Shown: piece by piece, positions 57,938 through 64,000 of the stretch
Layout: each line of letters opens with the position of its first letter
How positions within the stretch are numbered: the first letter of the stretch is position 1
NCBI RefSeq assembly: GCF_000152985.1
Contig: NZ_CH672395.1
Location: 3,259,823 to 3,323,822 of the forward strand
Direction: 5' to 3'
Length of the DNA: 64,000 bases
From: Leeuwenhoekiella blandensis MED217
Lineage (GTDB): Bacteria > Bacteroidota > Bacteroidia > Flavobacteriales > Flavobacteriaceae
Position numbers and translations under genes: made by a program
Notes under the pieces: model-generated
Told to the model about the DNA's origin: nothing
Seen by the model: only the letters and a program-made list of their open reading frames with translations
Database searches by the model: none

Positions 57938-59113
57938 ATGTTTAAAAAGAGTCTGATTGCTCTTGCAATAGGTGGTTTTGGTATTGGTATGACCGAGTTT
58001 GTGATGATGGGAATCTTGCCGGATGTGGCCAAAGATCTGAATGTAACTATTCCTCAAGCGGGACACTTTATCTCTGCCTATGCCTTAGGTGTTGTTATTG
58101 GCGCTCCAATCCTTGTGGCAATTGCCGGTAATTATTCGCCAAAAAAGATTCTTTTATCCTTGATGATCGGGTTTACAGTCTTCAACTCGCTATCGGTTTT
58201 TGCTTCGAGTTACGGTTTAATGCTTATTTCTAGATTGCTTTCCGGCTTACCTCATGGTGCGTTTTTTGGCGTAGGTGCTGTAGTTGCAAGCAGACTTGTT
58301 GCCAAAGAAAAAGCGGCCAGTGCCGTAGCTATGATGTTTAGTGGTCTAACGGTGGCTAATATTATTGGTATTCCTTTAGGCACCTATGTAGGTCATAATA
58401 TTTCGTGGCGCTACACCTTTATGATCGTAGTTTTCATAGGCTTACTCACCGTAATTGCCATTCGCTTTTGGCTTCCGAAGATTGAAAAATCAGAACCTAT
58501 TCCTATTAAACAGGCTTTAAAGATTTTTAAACGTACCGAACTCTGGCTAATTCTGGCCATTACAGCCATCGGAACCGGAGGCTTTTTTGCGTGGTACAGC
58601 TATATTACTCCTTTGCTTACCGAAGTTAGTGGTTTTGATAACGATATGGTCATTTTCATTCTTATGCTTGCCGGACTAGGAATGACCTGCGGAAATATTT
58701 TAGGAGGAAAACTTGCCGATAGTTTTTCACCTATAAAAGCTACTGCGATCTTGTTAAGCGCGATGACGCTTTGTCTAATCACAATCTCTTTAATTGCTCC
58801 TATTCAATGGGCAATGTTACTAATGGTATTTGTCACAGGGGCTTTTGCTTTTTCAACAGCGCCTTCCATTCAAATGTTAATGATCAAATCGGCCAAAGAA
58901 TCAGAAATGCTCGCTTCTTCGGTAAATCAAGCGGCTTTTAATATCGCCAATGCTGTAGGCGCCTTTTTAGGGGGCCTACCTATCGCAGCGGGATATGGTT
59001 ACACTTCGCCAGAACTTGTAGGAGCCTGTCTCGCTTTTGGAGGGATTTTATTATCGATTAGCGTTATGGCCTTACGTAAGAAAAGAGCAAAGCAAGCGGC
59101 TGCTCAAGCCTAG
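57938..59113 (+). CDS. MFS exporter, AraJ/YdhP-like (DHA1)
   Basis: 391 residues, twelve predicted membrane helices. Begins GGFGIGMTEFVMMGILPDVA, the DHA1/sugar-efflux-type signature, with RLLSGLPHGAFFGVGAVVASR and the fifth-helix pattern GLTVANIIGIPLGTYVG, a motif C of antiporters. It should export small molecules (sugars or drugs) with proton entry; substrate unknown. Its stop overlaps the stop of the convergent M24 peptidase gene by four bases (59110-59113). Confidence 0.9.
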   Translation: MFKKSLIALAIGGFGIGMTEFVMMGILPDVAKDLNVTIPQAGHFISAYALGVVIGAPILVAIAGNYSPKKILLSLMIGFTVFNSLSVFASSYGLMLISRLLSGLPHGAFFGVGAVVASRLVAKEKAASAVAMMFSGLTVANIIGIPLGTYVGHNISWRYTFMIVVFIGLLTVIAIRFWLPKIEKSEPIPIKQALKIFKRTELWLILAITAIGTGGFFAWYSYITPLLTEVSGFDNDMVIFILMLAGLGMTCGNILGGKLADSFSPIKATAILLSAMTLCLITISLIAPIQWAMLLMVFVTGAFAFSTAPSIQMLMIKSAKESEMLASSVNQAAFNIANAVGAFLGGLPIAAGYGYTSPELVGACLAFGGILLSISVMALRKKRAKQAAAQA

Positions 59114-60429
59114 TCAATAAGGATCAGTTCTTCCTGACGTTTATTGATGTACTTGAAACCCTTTGGTCCCCAAAAACCATCCTCTTCAAGCATAATGCGA
59201 ATATCTTTCCCCCATTGCGGGATGTTTACGGTCGTGTTTAATTCTATCGCATAAGCGGTATGCTCATAAAGTGGATAGTCGCCCGGACCGGGAACGCCTT
59301 CTTGTGCATCCCACATTCCAATTGTAGGTCCCGCAGAATGCCCGTACAACCCAAGTGGATGTGTATATATTGACGGCTGCAAACCAGCTGATTTAGCTTC
59401 AGCAAGGGATTTTAATAAAATCTCATTACCGGTTTTTCCGGTAGCAAAGTTTGAAGTAAAAATATCCTGAACTTGATTTCCTTTTTTGAAGGCTTCCTCT
59501 AGAAAATCTGGTGCTTTCGTTTCTCCTTCTTTTAAAACATAAGCGTGCTCCTGGCAATCTGTATTCAGTCGTAAATAAGAAATACCAAAATCACAATGCA
59601 GCAAATCGCCGGGCTGAATAACCTGTCCTTCGCTATGATTTGTAAAAGCTGTGATATGACTTTCAAGCGGTTCATTAGAACGCTGAATATCTACTGTAGG
59701 GTGAAACCACGTATCCAGTCCCATCTCGGTAACCTTTTGTCTAAAAAACCAAACCACATCTTCGGTCGTAGTTTTACCAGGTGTTATGACTTTTGAACTG
59801 AAGGCTTCCTGTATAATATCATGCGTAATGCCCACCAACTCTTCAAAAAGTTGCATCTCAAGTGCGCTGCGTGTTTCAATCCAACCTACCGCAAGAGCTT
59901 CAGCTGAAACTACCTTGTTTTTATAAGTTTCAGGAAGGGCTTTCATAAACAACTCATAATCTGTTTTGGAAATTCCGTCTGCAATTCCGTAGTTATCAGA
60001 ATAATTCAATGCAATTTTCTCCGGATCGCGCTCCTCTATGAGTTGCATCAAGGCTTCCCATTGATCAGGTTGTTTTTCTTTATCCCAAGCCGAAGTGATA
60101 TTCTCACCTATATTGTAGCGGGCCACCGCTAGTTTTTCTAATTTGAATCGATCTTCATCCCAGTAAAACACAAGCATGGTACGTCTTCTTGCATTGAGCC
60201 AAGTCGCCGGTAACATGGTACGCACAACAGGATCTTCATTATACTCCCGCGTGATAAGCACCCACATATCAATGCCGGTACGCGACATCACATCGGGCAA
60301 AACACGTTTAAAACGCTCTTCAAGTATTTTATCTACCAAAGCCGCACGATCGCGTTCGGGTAAAATTTGAGCGTAAGTAGTAAAAGAAAGAAAGATGGAG
60401 AAAACAGTTAGGTAAAGAAATCTATGCAT
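59110..60429 (-). CDS. Exported M24 family metallopeptidase (Xaa-Pro aminopeptidase-like)
   Basis: 439 residues, signal peptide ending near TYAQ (residue 21). An N-terminal creatinase-like domain (SRTGIDMWVLITREYNEDP) precedes the pita-bread domain with metal ligands LLHCDFGISY (Asp), LNTDCQEHAYVL (Asp), HPLGLYGHSAGPTIG (His) and YAIELNTTV (Glu). The last canonical Glu would lie in the RIMLEEDGFWG stretch. Di-metal aminopeptidases of this type cut N-terminal residues before proline; export points to peptide use outside the cytoplasm. Convergent with the MFS gene. Confidence 0.9.
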   Translation of the reverse strand: MHRFLYLTVFSIFLSFTTYAQILPERDRAALVDKILEERFKRVLPDVMSRTGIDMWVLITREYNEDPVVRTMLPATWLNARRRTMLVFYWDEDRFKLEKLAVARYNIGENITSAWDKEKQPDQWEALMQLIEERDPEKIALNYSDNYGIADGISKTDYELFMKALPETYKNKVVSAEALAVGWIETRSALEMQLFEELVGITHDIIQEAFSSKVITPGKTTTEDVVWFFRQKVTEMGLDTWFHPTVDIQRSNEPLESHITAFTNHSEGQVIQPGDLLHCDFGISYLRLNTDCQEHAYVLKEGETKAPDFLEEAFKKGNQVQDIFTSNFATGKTGNEILLKSLAEAKSAGLQPSIYTHPLGLYGHSAGPTIGMWDAQEGVPGPGDYPLYEHTAYAIELNTTVNIPQWGKDIRIMLEEDGFWGPKGFKYINKRQEELILID

Positions 60430-60479
60430 TAGGAGAATTTAAAAGTCGTACCTAAATTACATATTAGGCTCCAATAAAA

Positions 60480-60500
60480 AAAGGTGCTTAAAGCACCTTT
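60480..60500 (-). terminator. Intrinsic terminator
   Basis: AAAGGTGCTT / AAGCACCTTT inverted repeat, followed on the minus strand by a T run; 7 bases after the stop of the Gly/Tyr-rich protein gene, ahead of the M24 gene. Confidence 0.75.
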
Positions 60501-60506
60501 TCTATA

Positions 60507-60968
60507 TTAATTATCTCGTTTCTTTTTTCGCTTTCGCACTGCGGAACTGGAAAAATCCATCGCGATGAGTTTTTCTACTTCTTCTTCGGTCATTATAGAT
60601 TTCAGATTGGTTTTAAACTCGTTTTGCATACGCTCAAAATCTTTACGCATAGTTTCCTGATCTTTGGTTTGATCTTTTTGCAATGCCATTATATTATTAA
60701 AATAATCTTCCAAATAGGTGCGCAGCACTTCGGTTTGAAAAGGGTCAAGTTCAAACTCGGCAACATAATCTGGTAAACGCTCTTCGGCAATTTCTGCAGC
60801 TGTAGGAGGTTCTTCGGTAGGGCCTTGAGGTGTTTGACTGGCTCCCATACTGCTCATTCGGCTGCGACCGTAACCGCCATAACCCCCGTAGCCTCTACCA
60901 TACCCGTACTGAGCATAGATTGACTGCATTGAAAATAAAGTGATTGCGATAATAAAAATATAGCGCAT
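60507..60968 (-). CDS. Exported Gly/Tyr-rich protein of unknown function
   Basis: 153 residues. Signal peptide ends near IYAQ (residue 20); directly after it comes a low-complexity segment YGYGRGYGGYGGYGRSRM, then a helical part of about 100 residues (PDYVAEFELDPFQTEVLRTYLEDY, LQKDQTKDQETMRKDF, SIMTEEEVEKLI) and a basic C-terminus (RKRKKKRDN). The helical part resembles Spy/CpxP-like periplasmic proteins in layout, with no motif match that I can confirm. A weak -7 box TATCTTTA lies upstream. Monocistronic with own terminator. Confidence 0.7.
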   Translation of the reverse strand: MRYIFIIAITLFSMQSIYAQYGYGRGYGGYGGYGRSRMSSMGASQTPQGPTEEPPTAAEIAEERLPDYVAEFELDPFQTEVLRTYLEDYFNNIMALQKDQTKDQETMRKDFERMQNEFKTNLKSIMTEEEVEKLIAMDFSSSAVRKRKKKRDN

Positions 60969-61049
60969 AATATAAATTTTTGCTAAAGATACTAAGTTAA
61001 ACCTAATTCTAAGAATTCTGTACGGCTTCTAAATTAGCATAAATTGTGC

Positions 61050-62126
61050 CTAAATTTCTTCGGCTGCAGTAAGGGACTTTAAGGTAGCGCCACGCTTTAC
61101 TTTTCCGTTATGCGTGCGTACAAACTTAGGTGTACAAAAGATACGTTTTGGAGTTTCATACTTTCCTAAAACCTCAAAATTGAGACGGGAAGCGTCAAAA
61201 CTATCACATTCTATAACAAGAATTAGGCGTTCTCCTAAAGCATCATCTTGCTCTGCACCAATGATAAACGGAACATCTATTTGATGCGCCAGTTTTTTCT
61301 CGATAGATTCTGGATACAATTTGATGCCGCCGCTGTTTACGACATTATCAATACGACCTAACCATTGGAATTTCTTATACGAAATCAAATCCACCAAATC
61401 GTTTGTAACTATAGGATCTGTCGCAACTTTTGGCGCTTTGATGACCAGACAACCACGCTCATCTTTACTCACGGTGACTTTGCTAAGCGTTTTAAATGGA
61501 GGTTCTGTTTCTCTATTCTTTTTTGAATTTACACGACGTACTGCGATATGGGTTACGGTTTCAGTCATTCCGTAGGTCTCGTAAATTTTGGTCGGGCAAT
61601 CCTGAACCAGCTCTTTTAAAGTTTGGGAAAATGGCCCACCACCTACAATGAGTTTAGCCAGCAAATGCATTCTTGCAATACTATTATCAAGCTGAAAAGG
61701 CGTCATTGCAGAAAAATCATAACGCTTCAACACCTGATCTAACGGATTGGATTTAGGCGGAACAACATCGAGTTTCCAACCTAAAATTACGGCGCGTACA
61801 AGCATCAATTTTCCGGCGATAAAACGGGTAGGCAAGCAATGTAGAGCTGTAGTTCCTGCTTCTAACTTAAAGCGCTTTCCTGTAGCTTTAGCGCTATTGA
61901 TCATATGTTTTTTAAGAAGCTTAATACTTTTAGGCGCTCCTGTAGAACCGGAAGTATTGACTAAAACATAATCTTTATCATTGAGCCAGTCTAGGATAAA
62001 TTCGCCAAGTTCTTGCTCATAAAGTTCTCCTGTTTTCTGAATCTCCTGAGCAAAATCTCTAAGCCCGGAAGCCTTATAGGAAGTTCCGTTAAGTTGAAAT
62101 TCTGGGTGTACAGGATATTTAGACAT
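61050..62126 (-). CDS. menE: o-Succinylbenzoate--CoA ligase (MenE-like AMP-binding enzyme)
   Basis: 358 residues from the ATG at 62126 (a GTG one codon earlier is also in frame). ANL superfamily: P-loop VNTSGSTGAPKS, YETYGMTET, WLGRIDNVVNSGGIKLYPE (hinge and C-domain start) and the catalytic Lys region HNGKVKRGA. It is about 100 residues shorter than classic MenE at the N-terminus, as usual for Bacteroidota. It activates o-succinylbenzoate to its CoA ester in menaquinone synthesis. Ten bases after the CPBP protease gene, two genes after menC, which supports the call. Confidence 0.88.
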   Translation of the reverse strand: MSKYPVHPEFQLNGTSYKASGLRDFAQEIQKTGELYEQELGEFILDWLNDKDYVLVNTSGSTGAPKSIKLLKKHMINSAKATGKRFKLEAGTTALHCLPTRFIAGKLMLVRAVILGWKLDVVPPKSNPLDQVLKRYDFSAMTPFQLDNSIARMHLLAKLIVGGGPFSQTLKELVQDCPTKIYETYGMTETVTHIAVRRVNSKKNRETEPPFKTLSKVTVSKDERGCLVIKAPKVATDPIVTNDLVDLISYKKFQWLGRIDNVVNSGGIKLYPESIEKKLAHQIDVPFIIGAEQDDALGERLILVIECDSFDASRLNFEVLGKYETPKRIFCTPKFVRTHNGKVKRGATLKSLTAAEEI

Positions 62127-62136
62127 CACTTTAAAT

Positions 62137-63120
62137 TTAATCAGGCACTAAATTATCGTCAAGCTGTAATTCTTTTGGCTTGTCAACCGGACCAAAGAGT
62201 TTTTCCTTCCAGCCGGTCCATTTATACTTATAAGCCAAAATCCCTAAAAAGATAGGATAAATTATAAAAACGGGCAATACGTCTACAATTCCGGCAGTAG
62301 GATCTGAGATATCTTTAAAAATAGAATAAGTTTGAAATGCGGTCCAATCAGCGGTAACTAATAAGGCTGAAATTAAATTGTTTGCTGCGTGAAAGCCTAG
62401 AGCAAGCTCCATTCCTTCATCCATCAAGGTCATAATTCCCAGAAGTAAACCGGTACCAAAATAGAATACCATTACAATGTCACCCATAGCACCGATTTCC
62501 GGATTAAAATAATGTAATCCTCCAAAAATAAAGGAAGTCATCACCAAGGGAAACCATCTGTTTTTTGCCAAAATACCAAAACCCTGCATCAGGTATCCTC
62601 GAAACACAAATTCTTCCACACTGGTTTGAATGGGCACAAAAAGAATGGCAACCACACACAAAATTAAAAACGGAATCAAATTGAAGGTAACTTCAAATTC
62701 TTCCGGAGCCATAAAATAGGAGAGCAATGTAGTTCCTATGGTGTAAATGGTAATCATTATAAAAGCAAACCAAACGCGTCCCCAATCAAATTTCTTTCGA
62801 GTGGTAATGATGTCTTTCATCTTCTGTTGATGTAAATATTTTACAGCAAGAAAAACTCCGCCAAGAGCAAAAACAAAAGACAATAGCATAAGGAACAAAG
62901 TCAAGTTTTTATCCAATACCCCCATCAACGTAGCTTGATCGAGGCTGCCCATTGCGTCTCCTAATTCTTCAGGATTGCCGTCATTATCCATCCATAGTTT
63001 TCCCAGAATGGCAAGTGTAAGTGGTATTTGACCAATTACTGATGCGATAATAATAAGAACCGAGCCCACCAGATACCTCCAAAACTCGTGCAACGCTTTA
63101 TACGCCTGTGCTATAAACAT
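62137..63120 (-). CDS. CPBP family intramembrane metalloprotease
   Basis: 327 residues, about eight membrane helices. The CPBP (Abi/CAAX protease) motifs are EEFVFRGYLMQG (EExxxR), SFIFGGLHYFNP (FxxxH) and LGFHAANN (HxxxN), all present, so catalytic glutamates and histidines are intact. Family members act as CAAX-type prenyl endopeptidases or bacteriocin immunity proteins. It lies between menC and menE with 3-base and 10-base gaps, so it is cotranscribed with menaquinone genes although no link in function is known. Confidence 0.88.
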   Translation of the reverse strand: MFIAQAYKALHEFWRYLVGSVLIIIASVIGQIPLTLAILGKLWMDNDGNPEELGDAMGSLDQATLMGVLDKNLTLFLMLLSFVFALGGVFLAVKYLHQQKMKDIITTRKKFDWGRVWFAFIMITIYTIGTTLLSYFMAPEEFEVTFNLIPFLILCVVAILFVPIQTSVEEFVFRGYLMQGFGILAKNRWFPLVMTSFIFGGLHYFNPEIGAMGDIVMVFYFGTGLLLGIMTLMDEGMELALGFHAANNLISALLVTADWTAFQTYSIFKDISDPTAGIVDVLPVFIIYPIFLGILAYKYKWTGWKEKLFGPVDKPKELQLDDNLVPD

Positions 63121-63123
63121 AAA

Positions 63124-64000
63124 TTAAAATTGAAAACTCCAGCGATTCTCCGGTACGTACCACAATTCACCGTGTTTAATTTCTAAAGGGGAAGATACAT
63201 TATTTGTATATAACGCGCCAGTACCCAATCCTTGCGGAATTGTGGTTTGTTTTGAATAGGTGTACTGCGCAATGGCATTGAGGCCAATATTACTTTCTAA
63301 TGCTGAAGTAATCCACCATCCTATGCCCTGCTCTTCTGCAAGTTGAATCCAGGTATCGCATCCGCGGAAGCCACCAACTAAACTGGGTTTCAAAATAATG
63401 TATTGTGGCTTTATTTTTTGCAGTAATTCTTTTTTCTTGGCATAACCAAAAACACCGATTAACTCTTCATCCAGCGCAATAGGCAAAGGTGTTTTTGCAC
63501 ACAACTGCGCCATCTCATTTTCCTGATGTTGTTTGATAGGCTGCTCGATAGAATGCAAATCTAATACTGCAAGACGTTCTAATTTCTGTAACGCTTCGTC
63601 TGGAGCAAAAGCACCATTGGCATCAACGCGGAGTGTTATTTCCTCTTCTGGAAAACGGTCTCGTATTCCTTGAAGCAATTCAATTTCAGCATCAAAATCT
63701 ATCGCACCGATTTTCATCTTTATACAATCAAATCCGGCGGTAAGTTTGTCGCTTATTTGCTCCTGCATAAAATCGGGTTCTCCCATCCAGATGAGTCCGT
63801 TAATGGCTATTCCTTCTTTTCCCTGAGTAAATGCTGAAGGAAAAAGTTCAAAAGGATTTTGAGCACGAAAAGACCTAAACGCCATTTCTACCCCAAACTG
63901 AATGCTCGGGAAATCGGTAAGCCGCTCATAAAGGGTTTCTTCTCCAAGATGAATGTTATCGCAAACCCATTTTAGCGTTTCTTCATAGTCAGGACGGTCG
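63124..64000 (-). CDS. menC: o-Succinylbenzoate synthase (partial, start beyond the right edge)
   Basis: The frame is open to the right edge (edge residues read DRPDYEETLKWVCDN); an ATG at 63885 is internal. Enolase superfamily: first catalytic Lys in FDCIKMKIG (KxK), metal ligands Asp in VDANGAF, Glu in IEQPI and Asp in LDEEL, second Lys in ILKPSLVGG. All are present. It dehydrates SHCHC to o-succinylbenzoate in menaquinone synthesis. The short linked order menC-CPBP-menE supports this over muconate cycloisomerase or dipeptide epimerase. Roughly the first 50 residues lie outside. Confidence 0.87.
   Translation of the reverse strand, partial: DRPDYEETLKWVCDNIHLGEETLYERLTDFPSIQFGVEMAFRSFRAQNPFELFPSAFTQGKEGIAINGLIWMGEPDFMQEQISDKLTAGFDCIKMKIGAIDFDAEIELLQGIRDRFPEEEITLRVDANGAFAPDEALQKLERLAVLDLHSIEQPIKQHQENEMAQLCAKTPLPIALDEELIGVFGYAKKKELLQKIKPQYIILKPSLVGGFRGCDTWIQLAEEQGIGWWITSALESNIGLNAIAQYTYSKQTTIPQGLGTGALYTNNVSSPLEIKHGELWYVPENRWSFQF

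Overview
The window reads as chromosome of a Flavobacteriaceae-type member of the Bacteroidota, probably marine; I cannot name the genus. Pointers are the RpoB, RpoC, PrfC and EF-Tu sequence types, promoter -7 boxes of the TAnnTTTG type, almost no Shine-Dalgarno sites except a strong one before rpsU, tRNA genes without encoded CCA, and menaquinone genes. No rRNA, insertion sequence, integrase, phage gene or CRISPR array is visible.

Layout. (1) 1-11962, minus strand: a giant multidomain surface protein whose C-terminus lies beyond the left edge. It combines a signal peptide, thrombospondin type 3-like Ca-binding repeats, cadherin-like domains, about eleven Calx-beta repeats with an exact 336/333-bp period, SprB-like repeats and 879-bp super-repeats. 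An in-frame TAG at 11180-11182 cuts the first 260 codons from an otherwise open frame of more than 3,700 codons. (2) 12870-14459: prfC, after a 0.9-kb stretch without a convincing gene. (3) 14667-28576, minus: the central information-processing operon, read as tRNA-Thr(TGT)-Tyr-Gly-Thr(GGT)-tuf-tRNA-Trp-secE-nusG-rplK-rplA-rplJ-rplL-rpoB-rpoC and a DUF3467 gene. (4) 28675-30284, minus: hpf, xerC and rpsU. (5) 30469-43914: acyl-CoA dehydrogenase, a helix-hairpin-helix protein, two tandem AGCS amino-acid:sodium symporters, a DUF2851/PspC/K+-channel cluster, a lipoprotein, a cysteine-synthase-family enzyme, and an FtsX-type permease divergent from a NamZ-type muramidase. (6) 44360-52019: mostly exported hydrolases (serine hydrolase, M28 peptidase, DUF1028, archaemetzincin-like lipoprotein), a YkgJ protein and a methyltransferase. 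(7) 52244-60968: small membrane proteins, HAD phosphatase, ettA, DinB-like protein, acyl-CoA carboxylase, MFS exporter, M24 peptidase. (8) 61050-64000, minus: menC (cut by the edge), a CPBP membrane protease and menE, part of menaquinone synthesis.

The best candidate for something undescribed is a dispersed, structured intergenic repeat of about 100 bp. Five long copies (30372-30465 minus, 43993-44093, 44258-44351, 53234-53332, 57677-57776) and two partial ones (51042-51080, 53156-53199) share up to four stem-loops. Copies often stand just before an intrinsic terminator, and stem sequences change on both arms together between copies. Other points worth checking are the nonsense codon in the giant adhesin, hairpins between rplL/rpoB and rpoB/rpoC, a promoter placed inside the hpf terminator, and the unusual SD of rpsU. 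Sequence-level statements come from reading the bases by eye; no database search or folding program was run.
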